Of a DNA stretch of 64,000 nt, positions 1 to 8,720 are shown one piece after another (the first letter of the stretch is position 1; each line of letters begins with the position of its first letter). The notes beneath the pieces are model-generated. The model did not search any database and had not been told where the DNA came from. It saw only the letters and a list, made by a program, of their open reading frames with translations. The translations under genes were made by a program, and so were the position numbers. The stretch is taken from NCBI RefSeq assembly GCF_029887875.1, contig NZ_JARXRM010000028.1, forward strand, positions 208,150 through 272,149, in the 5' to 3' direction. This stretch comes from Luteimonas endophytica (GTDB lineage Bacteria > Pseudomonadota > Gammaproteobacteria > Xanthomonadales > Xanthomonadaceae).

Positions 1-1
1 C

Positions 2-838
2 GGCGCCTTCGGCGATACCGCCTTCGGCGCCGTCGCGTCGGCCACCGGCGGATCCAGCACCGCACTCGGGTCGTTCAGCCAGGCCGGCGGCGGCAAGGCG
101 ATCGCGGTCGGTTCGCAGAGCCAGGCCTCGGCCGAAGGAGCGGTCGTCGTGGGCATGCTAGGCAGCGCCGATGCGGTCGAGGCGACGGCGCTCGGAACCG
201 AGGCAGTCGCCAGCGCGGCGAGGTCGGTAGCGCTGGGAGCGCATTCGGTGGCCGATCAGGCCGATACCGTCTCCGTCGGCGCCGCGGGAAGCGAGCGGCG
301 CGTCGTCAACGTCGCAGCCGCGTCCCAGGCCACCGATGCGGTCAATCTTTCCCAGCTGCAGGCCACCCTCGCCACGGCCAATGCCTATACCGACACCGCG
401 GTGGCCACCGGGGGGACCGCCGCCAATGCCTACACCGACGATCGGGAAGCGGCGATCCGCGGCGACATGGAGGCCGGCGACGCCGCCGCCCTCTCCGCCG
501 CCAACGCCTACACCGACCAGGCGATCGAGCAGCTGACCGGATTCGGCGAGGGCTTCGATGCGTTCCGCGCCGGCGTCGACCGACGCTTCGAGCAGCAGGA
601 CGAGCGCATCGGCCGAGTCGGCGCGCTCAATGCCGCGATGATCGGCATGGCCGCCAGCGCCGCCGCGGTCGAAGACGGCCAGAGCAGGCTCGGCTTCGCG
701 GTTGGCGAACACGACGGCAAGCAGGCGTTCTCGATCGGCCTGCAGCAGCGCATCGGCAAGCGGGCGGCGCTGACCGTCGGCGGCGCCTTCAGCGGATCCG
801 AACGCTCCACCACGCTGGGCGTGGGCATCGGCTTCTGA
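2..838 (+). CDS. YadA-like trimeric autotransporter adhesin, C-terminal part (5' end outside window)
   Basis: The reading frame is open from the window edge, so the start and signal peptide are missing. The first ~75 residues are YadA-type head repeats (alternating Ala/Gly/Ser with a recurring A-x-G-x-x-S-x-A pattern). A neck follows (VNVAAASQATDAVNLSQL), then a stalk with repeated NAYTD motifs, a coiled-coil segment, and a C-terminal anchor ending in a beta-rich GxGIGF stretch typical of the trimeric translocator. Proteins of this family form surface-exposed trimers that bind host or abiotic surfaces or each other. The neck, stalk and anchor are very similar to those of the next gene downstream, so the pair is a tandem duplication. 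I am sure of the family; the ligand is unknown. Confidence 0.9.
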   Translation, partial: GAFGDTAFGAVASATGGSSTALGSFSQAGGGKAIAVGSQSQASAEGAVVVGMLGSADAVEATALGTEAVASAARSVALGAHSVADQADTVSVGAAGSERRVVNVAAASQATDAVNLSQLQATLATANAYTDTAVATGGTAANAYTDDREAAIRGDMEAGDAAALSAANAYTDQAIEQLTGFGEGFDAFRAGVDRRFEQQDERIGRVGALNAAMIGMAASAAAVEDGQSRLGFAVGEHDGKQAFSIGLQQRIGKRAALTVGGAFSGSERSTTLGVGIGF

Positions 839-1175
839 CCGGTCGGACCAGACCAGACGCGGGGCGTCGACGGCGGCCAACGCCGTTGACCGGGCCGAGC
901 GGGGTTGCGCGCCTTGCGGAGACGGGCCCGCTCCGCTGCGGCCGAGACCGAAGCGGCAGCGCTCGCCTGCGTCCTCGCGCGACCGCGCCATGCCCGCGAC
1001 CGCCCAGAGTCGATTTCTTTCATCCGGTGATGGGTCCGCGGGCCCTTCGCCGGTTGGTTCATCAAGCGCGACGTGGTCATCGCCCCGGAAGCCGGGGGAG
1101 GCCCGGCCGGGTCCACACCCGGTCGAGGGCATGCCCTCCGCGGCCGCGCGACACAACCTTTCCAGGAGACACCAC
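839..1175. other. Intergenic region between the two adhesin genes
   Basis: This 337-base stretch holds no convincing gene. An imperfect hairpin (left arm 866-875, right arm 881-890, nine of ten bases paired) lies just after the first adhesin stop and may end its transcript, but it has no T tract. A ribosome binding site (AGGAG at 1164-1168) sits at the far end for the second adhesin. No clear sigma-70 promoter is visible, which leaves room for an alternative sigma factor such as the ECF-type one encoded nearby; that is inference only. Confidence 0.5.
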
Positions 1176-3368
1176 ATGAAAACCATCCACATGATTCCTT
1201 CCCGCCGCCAGCGCCGCTCGCTGGCCGCGGCCATCGCCCTGTGCCTCGCCGCAAGCGGCGCCGCCTCGGCCGGCGATGTCTGCGATTACGAGACCGTCGG
1301 CGAGAGCGGCGGCACCGCGTCCGCGCCGGGCTCCCAGGCCATCGGCTGCGGCAACGACAGCGTCGCCAGCGGCAGCCAGGCTGTCGCGATCGGCTACGGC
1401 AGCGAGGCGCTCGCCAACTTCACGGTGGCGGTCGGCGCAGGCAGCGAAGCCAGCGGCACCCGCAGCGTCGCGATGGGCGTGGGCAGTACTGCCAGCGAGG
1501 AGAAGAGCGTCGCCGTCGGCATGCTCAGCCAGGCCACCGCCGAATACACCTCAGCGTTCGGTGGCGATGCCACCGCCTCTGGAGTTCGCGCCACAGCCAT
1601 CGGCAACCTCAGCGAGGCCACCGGAGCGGGCAGCACGGCGGTCGGCGGCTGGCATGATGCCGACAACGACGGCGTTCCGGATGCGGAAGAAAGAACCCTG
1701 GCATCGGGCGACCAGGCCAGTGCATTCGGTGCCGGCGCGCGCGCCACCGCCAACGCGACCACGGCGACCGGCGTCGGCGCCGCCGCAAGCGGGATTCTCA
1801 GCACCGCCACGGGCGCTCAAAGCTCGGCGTCGAACACCTTCGCGACCGCCACCGGCGCCAGCAGCTCCGCCAGTGGAGGCGCCGCTACGGCCACCGGCTA
1901 CCTCAGTTCGGCCGGAGGCGCCGCTTCCACCGCGAACGGGTTCTGGGCGCAGGCCTCGGGCGAGTACAGCTCGGCGTACGGTGGCGAAACTCGCGCCACC
2001 GGCGACTACGCCACCGCGATCGGCTACCAGAGCGAGGCGCAGGGGACCGGAAGCATCGCGCTCGGCACCCAGAGCCTGGCCACCGCGACCTCGTCGACGG
2101 CACTTGGCAGCAGCAGCAGCGCCACCGCCACCGCCAGCACCGCCGTGGGTGCCGGCAGCGTCGCCACTGGTCTTGGCAGCACTGCCGTGGGCCAGGCGAG
2201 CGATGCCTCCGGCGAACACTCGACCGCCCTGGGCGCGGGCAGCAATGCCTCCGGCCTGCGCGGCACCGCGCTGGGAATGCTGAGCTCCGCCACCGGCAGC
2301 AGCAGCACGGCGGTGGGGCGCAGCAGTACCGCCAGTGGCGCCTCCGGGGCGGCGTTCGGCGTCGACAGCAGCGCGAACGGGCTCGCCAGCACCGCGCTGG
2401 GCACCAACGCCGCGGCGAGCGGCGAAGGCGCGCTCGCGGTGGGCATGGCGAGCGAGTCGCTCGGGCTGGGCAGCTCCGCGGTCGGTGCCGGCGCGCACGC
2501 GGGCGCGAACTTTTCCACCGCCTCTGGGGCATCGAGCGTGGCCACCGGGGACAACAGCACCGCCAGCGGCGCCCAGAGCTGGGCCGCCGCGACCGCCAGC
2601 ACCGCGATCGGCGGCGCCAGCCGCGCCCTCGCGGATGGCGCGGTGGCCCTGGGCGCGCTGAGTCAGGCCGAGGGGGCCATCAGCCTCGCGCTGGGCATGT
2701 CGAGCGCCACGCTCCCGGCGGCGACCAACTCCGTCGCGCTCGGCGCGAATTCTCTGGCCGATCAGGCCGACACGGTGTCGATCGGCAGCGCCGGCAGCGA
2801 GCGCCGACTGGTCAACGTGGCGGTCGGCACCGGTGCTACCGACGCCGTCAACGTCTCGCAGCTGCAGGCCACCCTGGCCACCGCCAATGCCTACACCGAC
2901 ACCGCCGTCGCAACCGGCGGAACGGCGGCGAACGCCTACACCGACAACCGCGAGGCGGCGATCCGCGGCGACATGGAAACCGCCGATGCGGCCACCCTCG
3001 ACGCGGCCAATGCCTACACCGATGCGCAGATCGCCGGGCTTGCAGGATTCGACCCCTCTTCGATCAACGGGCGGCTGGACGCGCTGGAGGACAACTTCGC
3101 CGACGTCGACCGCCGCCTGCATCGGCAGGACCGGCGAATCGACCGCCAGGGCGCGATGGGTGCGGCCATGCTCAACATGGCGATCAACGCGGCCGGCTCG
3201 CAGAGCCCGCGCGGGCGGGTCGCCGTGGGCGCCGGATTCCAGGGCGGCGAGCGGGCGCTGTCGCTGGGCTACGGCAAGCGCGTCGGCCAACGCGGTTCGT
3301 TCTCCCTGGGTGGCGCCTTCAGCGGTTCGGAACGTTCGGCCGGCATCGGCTTCGGCCTGGACCTGTGA
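1176..3368 (+). CDS. YadA-like trimeric autotransporter adhesin
   Basis: A 730-residue surface adhesin. I place the start at ATG 1176 because it has an AGGAG ribosome binding site eight bases upstream and opens with a clear signal peptide (positively charged start, hydrophobic AAAIALCLAASGAASA core, cut near residue 32). Residues ~35-520 are dozens of ~14-residue YadA head repeats. Inside them, near residue 160, is a DADNDGVPDAEE segment resembling a calcium-binding DxDxDG loop. A neck (TDAVNVSQL), an NAYTD-containing stalk, a coiled coil and a C-terminal anchor ending FGLDL complete the usual type Vc layout. The C-terminal ~190 residues closely match the partial adhesin just upstream. A strong intrinsic terminator follows. 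Confidence 0.93.
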   Translation: MKTIHMIPSRRQRRSLAAAIALCLAASGAASAGDVCDYETVGESGGTASAPGSQAIGCGNDSVASGSQAVAIGYGSEALANFTVAVGAGSEASGTRSVAMGVGSTASEEKSVAVGMLSQATAEYTSAFGGDATASGVRATAIGNLSEATGAGSTAVGGWHDADNDGVPDAEERTLASGDQASAFGAGARATANATTATGVGAAASGILSTATGAQSSASNTFATATGASSSASGGAATATGYLSSAGGAASTANGFWAQASGEYSSAYGGETRATGDYATAIGYQSEAQGTGSIALGTQSLATATSSTALGSSSSATATASTAVGAGSVATGLGSTAVGQASDASGEHSTALGAGSNASGLRGTALGMLSSATGSSSTAVGRSSTASGASGAAFGVDSSANGLASTALGTNAAASGEGALAVGMASESLGLGSSAVGAGAHAGANFSTASGASSVATGDNSTASGAQSWAAATASTAIGGASRALADGAVALGALSQAEGAISLALGMSSATLPAATNSVALGANSLADQADTVSIGSAGSERRLVNVAVGTGATDAVNVSQLQATLATANAYTDTAVATGGTAANAYTDNREAAIRGDMETADAATLDAANAYTDAQIAGLAGFDPSSINGRLDALEDNFADVDRRLHRQDRRIDRQGAMGAAMLNMAINAAGSQSPRGRVAVGAGFQGGERALSLGYGKRVGQRGSFSLGGAFSGSERSAGIGFGLDL

Positions 3369-3402
3369 TGCCGTGATCGGCACCGGCGCTGTCGGCGACG
3401 CG

Positions 3403-3432
3403 GGAGCGGAGACGGTTGTCTCCGCTCCTTTT
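3403..3432 (+). terminator. Intrinsic terminator of the second adhesin gene
   Basis: A perfect 11-bp stem (3403-3413 with 3418-3428, GGTT loop) is followed by TTTT. It ends transcription coming from the adhesin. The kinase gene on the opposite strand has its TAA stop at 3431-3433, inside the T tract, so the two convergent units share this site. Confidence 0.9.
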
Positions 3433-6205
3433 ATCCACCGGCCCCGCCGCGAGTCGCGGTCAACGTAGCCCCGAGCGCGCCCACCTGCCTCAGTACCGGC
3501 GCCTCGACCACCATTTCCCGGCGCAGGGACGGCGTGGCAAGGCGCAGCTGCTCCTGGGCTTCGCGCCACCTTCCCTCGCCCACCAACGCCTGGGCGTAAG
3601 GCACCCTCCACTTGGCGACCACCACGCTGTCGACGCCATGCAAGGCCACGCCGCGTTCGATCAGCGCCTCCCAGTGCCCCGCCGCCCCACTCCAGTCGCC
3701 GCGCGCCTGCGCCAGCTCGGCCTTCAGCGCACGCGCGCGAAGCTGCATCGGCGGCTGGCCATCCAGCGGTGCCTTCAGCGAGGCCTCGGCGGCGTCCAAG
3801 CCGCCCCGGCGAAGCAGCCATTCGGCATGCCGCAACTGTGCGGCGGCGAGTTCCAGGGGCCCCGCCCCTCCCGTGCGGTAGATCCGTCGCCACCGCGGCA
3901 ACGCGCCTTGGAAAGCGCCGTCGGCCTCCGCGACACGTTGCTGGCGTGCCAGCACCAGGGCCAGTTCCTCTGCGGTGCGCAACAGCGCACGGTCCGCCGC
4001 CGGCAGATGCCTGCGCCGGATCGCCAGCACCCGCCGGTACGCCCGCTCGGCCCCGGCCGCGTCGCCGCGCGCGGCGAGCAGGCCGGCATAGGCATTGAGG
4101 ATGTGGGCATGATCGAGGCCGTCCGCGCCACCGACCTGCTCGCTGGTCGCCAGCGCGCGCTGCAGATGCTGGTGCGCCTCTCGGTAGTCTCCCCGGTCCT
4201 GCAACGCGATCCCCAGGCGCAGCCGCGCCTTCGCCACCTTGTCGCTGTCGATCCCGTACAGCGCGCCCGCCAGCGCCAGGTTCTCGCGCAACAGCTCCAC
4301 TGACTCGCCATGACGGCCCTGCGCGCCGAGGGTGACGGCCAGTCCCTGCAGGCTGGACTGCACCGCATCGCTGCGCAGGCCGTGCCGGCGCCGGATCTGG
4401 AGCGCCTGGCGGTAGTGCACTTCCGAGGCGATGTTGTCGCCCATTTCGCGGTGCAGCAGGCCAAGATTGTGAAGCGCGCTGGACGTCGGCATCGTCCCCT
4501 CGCCGAACAGTCTGCGGCTGATCGCGAGACTGCGTTCGAGCGCCTCGCGCGCCGCGGCGAGGTCTGCGTTCCTCAGCAGCGCCAGTCCGAGCACGTTGTA
4601 GGCATCGGCCAGCGCAGCTTGGCTGTCGCCGCCGGCCTGGCGCAGCGCCAGCGACCGTTGCGCGGCCTCCAGCGCCTCCGCCCCGCGCATCTGGTTGGCC
4701 ATCAGTGCCGACAGCTCGCTCAGCACCTCTGCGGCGTCGAGCGGCCGCGCGACGTCCGCACGCAGATAGTCGTCCACCGCCTGCCGTAACAGCCCCTCCG
4801 CCTGACCCGGCACGCCGAGCCCCAGGTAAGCACGGGCGAGCACCAAGCGCAAGCGCGCCTGCATGTCCGGGACGTGCGCCAGGCTCGCGCCGACCCTGGC
4901 CACGCCGCGATCCAGGACCTCCCGCGCGCTGATCTCGCCTGGGCCCTTCAGGCCCTGCGCCACACCGGTGTCGACGCTGAACGCGTCTATCAGGAAATCC
5001 GCGACCTGGCTGGCCACTTCGGCCTCGCGCTCGGCCCGGGCCTGCGCCATCCCCAGCTGCCAGACGAAAACACCGGTGGCGAGCACCACCGTGGCGGCCG
5101 CCGCGCTCTCCCGCCAGTGCCGATGCAGCCAGCGGCCGGTGCGGTAGCGCAGCGTGGGCGCGCGGGCGAGCACCGGGCGCCGCTGCATATGCCGCTCGAT
5201 GTCCGCTGCGAGCGCCTCCACCGACGGGTACCGCTGATACGGGTCGAGCGCGCATGCCCGGGCGGCGATCGCGTCGAGGTCGCCCGGCAGGCGCCCGGGC
5301 CAGGGGCAGGCCGCGCGCGCGAGCGCGGAAGGCACCGGCACCAGCGCGCCGATGTCGGCCGCGCCGCGACCGCTCCTTCGGCAGGCCAGCAATTCGGTCA
5401 GCAGGATGCCGAGGCTGAAGACGTCGCTGACCACGCTGACGGACTTTCCGGCGAGCAACTCCGGACTTGCGTAAGCCGGGGTGCAAAAGGCGCTCGCCTC
5501 ACCCGGCGCCTCCGCATCCAGCAGCCGGGCGATGCCGAAATCCAACAGGACCGGATCGCCGCCCGGGCGCACCAGCACGTTGCCGGGCTTGAGATCGCAG
5601 TGCACCACCAGGCGCTGGTGCGCGGCCTGCACCGCGCGGCAGATGCGCAGGAACATCTCCAGGCGCTGGCGCAGGGACGGGCCGGCCTGCTCACAGTATT
5701 CGTCCAGCGGCCGGCCTTCCACGTACTCCATCACCAGGTACGGCGAGCCCGCCGGTGTGGTGCCGCCGTCGTAGAGCCGGGCGATGTCCGGATGCTGCAG
5801 CTCGGCAAGGATCTGGCGCTCGGCCGCGAGGCGCTCGGCGGTGGCGCCGCTACCGGGGGCGCCCCGCAGCAGCTTGATGGCCACACGCTGGCGGAACAGG
5901 CCGTCGGCGCGCTCGGCCACGAATACGGTGCCCATGCCGCCGCTTCCAAGGCGCTCGACCAGCCGCCAGGCGCCGAGGCGTTCGCCGACCAGAAGTTCGG
6001 CCTCGGGCCGCGACGCAATGAGTTCGCGCAGCGGCTGCAGCGCGCGGTCGAAGCACGCGGTCTGCGCGTGCAGCAGCTCCAGCGCCTCGGCGATCAACGC
6101 CGGGTCGTCGCTCAAGGCGCGCAGGCGCCGTTCCCAGCGCGCGGGGGGCTCGTCGCAGACCGCGTCGAACAGCTGCCGCAGGTCCTGCCAGCGTGCGGTG
6201 TCCAT
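3431..6205 (-). CDS. Membrane-anchored serine/threonine protein kinase with TPR tail
   Basis: A 924-residue Hanks-type kinase. It shows a glycine loop (GSGGMG, residues 87-92), the ATP lysine in VAIKLL (K111), the catalytic loop HCDLKPGN (202-209), DFG (222-224) and a SPE version of APE (247-249). The usual HRD arginine is a cysteine, making this a non-RD kinase. A single membrane helix (~366-387) follows the kinase domain, then ~500 residues of TPR-like helical repeats that would bind partner proteins. The start at 6205 has a GGAGG site. The gene lies 29 bp downstream of an ECF-type sigma factor gene on the same strand. Such sigma/kinase-TPR pairs are known in several phyla; the kinase probably controls the sigma factor, but this is inferred from context. 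Its substrate is unknown. Confidence 0.92.
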   Translation of the reverse strand: MDTARWQDLRQLFDAVCDEPPARWERRLRALSDDPALIAEALELLHAQTACFDRALQPLRELIASRPEAELLVGERLGAWRLVERLGSGGMGTVFVAERADGLFRQRVAIKLLRGAPGSGATAERLAAERQILAELQHPDIARLYDGGTTPAGSPYLVMEYVEGRPLDEYCEQAGPSLRQRLEMFLRICRAVQAAHQRLVVHCDLKPGNVLVRPGGDPVLLDFGIARLLDAEAPGEASAFCTPAYASPELLAGKSVSVVSDVFSLGILLTELLACRRSGRGAADIGALVPVPSALARAACPWPGRLPGDLDAIAARACALDPYQRYPSVEALAADIERHMQRRPVLARAPTLRYRTGRWLHRHWRESAAAATVVLATGVFVWQLGMAQARAEREAEVASQVADFLIDAFSVDTGVAQGLKGPGEISAREVLDRGVARVGASLAHVPDMQARLRLVLARAYLGLGVPGQAEGLLRQAVDDYLRADVARPLDAAEVLSELSALMANQMRGAEALEAAQRSLALRQAGGDSQAALADAYNVLGLALLRNADLAAAREALERSLAISRRLFGEGTMPTSSALHNLGLLHREMGDNIASEVHYRQALQIRRRHGLRSDAVQSSLQGLAVTLGAQGRHGESVELLRENLALAGALYGIDSDKVAKARLRLGIALQDRGDYREAHQHLQRALATSEQVGGADGLDHAHILNAYAGLLAARGDAAGAERAYRRVLAIRRRHLPAADRALLRTAEELALVLARQQRVAEADGAFQGALPRWRRIYRTGGAGPLELAAAQLRHAEWLLRRGGLDAAEASLKAPLDGQPPMQLRARALKAELAQARGDWSGAAGHWEALIERGVALHGVDSVVVAKWRVPYAQALVGEGRWREAQEQLRLATPSLRREMVVEAPVLRQVGALGATLTATRGGAGG

Positions 6206-6234
6206 GACGCCTCCAAACGGCGGGCCGGCCGGCC

Positions 6235-6786
6235 TCAGGCCAGCTGCCGGCTCAGCCAGGCCCGGGCGAAGCGCAGGTCGCGCTCCACCGTCGGCACCGA
6301 CACCCCCTGCACGCAGGCGATCTCCTCGTGGCGCATGCCGCCGAAATAGGCCATCTCGAGCCCGCGTGCGGCGCGCTCGTCGCGCGCCGCGAGCCGCTCG
6401 AGCGCCTGGTGCAGCGCCAGCACGTCGACCTCCACCGCATCGGCGCCCTCGCGCTCGGCATGCGAGAGGGTCAGCATCGCGACATCGCCGCCGCGCTTCT
6501 CGGCCGCACGCGCCCGCGCATGGTCGACCAGCACCGCGCGCATCTTCAGTGCCGCCAGGGCGAAGAAGTGGGCACGATCCTGCCAGTCGACCTCGGTCCC
6601 CAGCATCCGCAGCAGGGCTTCGTTGACCACCGCCGTGGGCTGCAGGGTGTGGCCGGCGCGGCCGCGGCCCAGGCGCTGCGCGGCCATGCCGCGCAGGGTG
6701 TCGTACACCTCAGCCAGCAGTCGATCGCGCGACGCCTCGTCGCCGGCGCGCCAGTCGTGCAGCAGCCTGGTCAGGTCCTGGTCCAC
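6235..6786 (-). CDS. ECF-type RNA polymerase sigma factor (Sig-70_X6-like group)
   Basis: About 183 residues. Region 2 is seen as LTRLLHDWRAGDEASRDRLL followed by VYDTLRGMAA and VDHARARAAEKRGG; region 4 is the helix-turn-helix MRHEEIACVQGVSVPTVERDL. I chose the GTG at 6786 because family members normally begin with a short xxDLTxLL segment; an ATG at 6831 would add 15 atypical Arg/Gly/Pro residues. This group usually lacks a classical anti-sigma gene and is often paired with a Ser/Thr kinase, as here (kinase gene 29 bp downstream). The dioxygenase gene ends only 60 bp upstream on the same strand, so the three may be cotranscribed. Target promoters are not known; the convergent adhesins are candidates. 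Confidence 0.88.
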   Translation of the reverse strand: MDQDLTRLLHDWRAGDEASRDRLLAEVYDTLRGMAAQRLGRGRAGHTLQPTAVVNEALLRMLGTEVDWQDRAHFFALAALKMRAVLVDHARARAAEKRGGDVAMLTLSHAEREGADAVEVDVLALHQALERLAARDERAARGLEMAYFGGMRHEEIACVQGVSVPTVERDLRFARAWLSRQLA

Positions 6787-6846
6787 AGCGCTCGTTCCCC
6801 GCGGGCGGCGTCGCTGCCGCCCCGCCCGCATCCTATCCCAGCGCGG

Positions 6847-7599
6847 TCACCCGGGGATCGGGAGGTCGTCGCCCTGGAACCCGGCTGCGCGGTAGGTGAG
6901 CACCAGGGTGTCGCGGTGGCCGGCGCCGTCGAGCGGCTGGATCGGGGTGGACTCGTGGATCACCCGGGCGTCGTCGAGGAACAGCAGCGACCACGGCTCG
7001 ACCAGGGTGAAGCGCTGGCCGTTCGGACCTTCCGCCTCGAACACCCGGGTCTCGCCGCCCTTGATGCCATGGCGGCCGACCACCAGCACCGCCACGTAGT
7101 CGACCCCGTCGCGGTGCGCGCCCTCCGGGGTCGGCCGGCCGATGCCGTCGCTGGTGTCGATGCGGAACTGGTGCGCCTCCACGTGCCAGGGCCGCGCCGG
7201 GCGCAGCGCCGAGCACAGCCGGCCCAGGCCGGCCAGCAGTCCGGTCCATGCCGGCGCCGCCTGCGTCTCCGGCTCGACGGGTTCGAACCAGCGGCGCATG
7301 CCGCCATGCAGGGCGTTGTAGTCGCGCGGCTGCCAGTGCGCGCGATGCGGCACCGGCCCGACCCGCCCTGCCTCGACCAGGAAGCAGGCGTGCCGGCGCC
7401 GCCGGTAGCGGCCGCCGTCCAGCAGCCATGCGTCGGGCGGCAAGCGTTCCCAGGACGGGCGCAGCGCATCGAAGGCGGCCAGGTCGCACCCCGACAGGGC
7501 AGCGACCCCGTCCGACGCGAGCACGGCGTAGCCGTGCTCGCGCATGGCCGGCGCCAGGGCGTCGAGGGCGACATAGGGCGGGGACAGCGGTGAGGTCAT
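6847..7599 (-). CDS. 2OG-Fe(II) dioxygenase family protein
   Basis: A 250-residue protein resembling the 2OG-Fe dioxygenase family that includes bacterial free amino acid hydroxylases such as isoleucine dioxygenase. The iron-binding facial triad is visible as HRD (EGAHRDGVDY) and a distal His in ARVIHESTPI, followed by an Arg in RDTLVLTYR that would bind 2-oxoglutarate. I start at ATG 7599, which has AGGAT upstream; a longer frame to 7674 has no ribosome site. It lies on the same strand as the sigma factor and kinase downstream with no terminator between. The substrate cannot be told from sequence; a free amino acid is the best guess from family members. Confidence 0.8.
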   Translation of the reverse strand: MTSPLSPPYVALDALAPAMREHGYAVLASDGVAALSGCDLAAFDALRPSWERLPPDAWLLDGGRYRRRRHACFLVEAGRVGPVPHRAHWQPRDYNALHGGMRRWFEPVEPETQAAPAWTGLLAGLGRLCSALRPARPWHVEAHQFRIDTSDGIGRPTPEGAHRDGVDYVAVLVVGRHGIKGGETRVFEAEGPNGQRFTLVEPWSLLFLDDARVIHESTPIQPLDGAGHRDTLVLTYRAAGFQGDDLPIPG

Positions 7600-7676
7600 C
7601 GGATGATCCTGCTGCGCCGGCCAGTCAACCTGGGCGGGCGCCTGCGACCGGGCCAGGTCGGAGCCGTCCGCCAACG

Positions 7677-7700
7677 AAAAAGCCCGCCTGGCGGCGGGCT
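7677..7700 (-). terminator. Intrinsic terminator after tRNA-Gln
   Basis: Read on the - strand, AGCCCGCC and GGCGGGCT (8-bp perfect stem, 4-base loop) are followed by TTTTT. It stands 39 bp past the 3' end of the tRNA and would end the tRNA transcript, perhaps also read-through from rplM-rpsI. Confidence 0.85.
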
Positions 7701-7738
7701 CTTCGGCCGGAGGCCGCGCTGGCGGCCATGGACTTGTA

Positions 7739-7813
7739 TGGCAGCCCCGGATGGATTCGAACCACCGAATGCCTGAGTCAGAGTCAGGTGCCTTACCACT
7801 TGGCGACGGGGCT
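7739..7813 (-). tRNA. tRNA-Gln (anticodon CUG)
   Basis: The - strand folds as a full cloverleaf: acceptor AGCCCCG pairs with CGGGGCT, G is the discriminator base and CCA is encoded. The D arm reads GCCAAGTGGTAAGGC, the anticodon stem CCTGA/TCAGG encloses CTCTGAC (anticodon CTG), and the T loop is TTCGAAT. It is downstream of rpsI on the same strand and followed by a terminator. Confidence 0.95.
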
Positions 7814-7891
7814 ATGCAGCGGATTGTAGCGCCCTCGGCGCTGAAAAGTCGCCGAACGGCCGAAGCGGGCCCCGAAAGGCCCGCGCCCGCA

Positions 7892-8284
7892 TCAACGCTT
7901 GGAGAACTGGGTGGCGCGGCGGGCCTTGTGCAGGCCGACCTTCTTGCGCTCCACCTCGCGGGCGTCGCGGGTCATGAACCCGGCCTTGCGCAGCTCCGGC
8001 TTCAGCGACTCGTCGTACTCCACCAGCGCGCGGGCGATGCCCAGGCGGATGGCGCCGGCCTGGCCGGTGGTGCCGCCGCCGATGGTGGTCACGGTGATGT
8101 CGAACTTGTCGGTGTTCTGGGTCAGCTCGAGCGGCTGGCGCACGATCATGCGCGCGGTCTCGCGGCCGAAGAACTGGTCCAGCGGGCGGTCGTTGACGGT
8201 GATGTTGCCGCTGCCCTTGCGCAGGAAGACGCGCGCGACGGAGGACTTGCGGCGGCCGGTGCCGTAGTTTTGGGTGATAGCCAT
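7892..8284 (-). CDS. rpsI: 30S ribosomal protein S9
   Basis: 130 residues, the full family length. The N-terminus carries [15 protein letters not shown], the middle [19 protein letters not shown], and the end is the basic [17 protein letters not shown] tail that reaches the P-site tRNA in the 30S subunit. It starts 7 bp after the rplM stop, forming the standard rplM-rpsI operon. Confidence 0.98.
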   Translation of the reverse strand: MAITQNYGTGRRKSSVARVFLRKGSGNITVNDRPLDQFFGRETARMIVRQPLELTQNTDKFDITVTTIGGGTTGQAGAIRLGIARALVEYDESLKPELRKAGFMTRDAREVERKKVGLHKARRATQFSKR

Positions 8285-8291
8285 ATCTGCC

Positions 8292-8720
8292 TCAGATCTC
8301 CAGCGGCTGCGGCTGCTGGGCGGTGTGCGGATGCTCGGAGCCCTTGTAGACCTTGAGCTTGCGGTACATGGCGCGGCCGAGCGGGTTCTTCGGCAGCATG
8401 CCCTTGACGGCGATCTCGATGACCCGCTCCGGGTGGCGATCCAGCGCCTGGGCCAGGGTCTCGGTCTTGAGGTTGCCGATATAGCCGGTGAAGCGGTGGT
8501 AGAGCTTGTCGCTCAGCTTCTTGCCGGTGACGGCGACCTTCTCGGCGTTGACCACGATGATGTAGTCGCCGGTGTCGACGTGCGGGGTGAAGACGGGCTT
8601 GTGCTTGCCGCGCAGGCGGCGGGCGATCTCGCTGCTGAGACGGCCGAGGGTCTTGCCGGTGGCGTCGACGACGTACCAGTCACGCTGGACGGTTTCGGAC
8701 TTGGCGCTGAAAGTCTTCAT
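8292..8720 (-). CDS. rplM: 50S ribosomal protein L13
   Basis: 142 residues beginning [20 protein letters not shown], the usual L13 start; the frame stays open far upstream but only because of high GC. Characteristic segments include [33 protein letters not shown] and [21 protein letters not shown]13 is an early-assembling 50S protein. It leads the rplM-rpsI operon; its promoter must lie in 8721-8945, shared as a divergent region with coq7. Confidence 0.98.
   Translation of the reverse strand: MKTFSAKSETVQRDWYVVDATGKTLGRLSSEIARRLRGKHKPVFTPHVDTGDYIIVVNAEKVAVTGKKLSDKLYHRFTGYIGNLKTETLAQALDRHPERVIEIAVKGMLPKNPLGRAMYRKLKVYKGSEHPHTAQQPQPLEI

Noticed and set aside
866-890. Intrinsic terminator after the first adhesin
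   Set aside because: The hairpin has one mismatch and no T tract, so I only mention it in the intergenic entry.
1551-5486. A 1311-residue open frame on the - strand across the adhesin and kinase genes
   Set aside because: It is an Arg/Gly/Ala-rich shadow of the real genes, produced by high GC. It has no domain or start signal and conflicts with clear genes.
7739-7814. tRNA 5' end one base further out (76 bases)
   Set aside because: Adding that base would put the acceptor stem out of register; with 75 bases all seven acceptor pairs form and the T at position 8 is in place.
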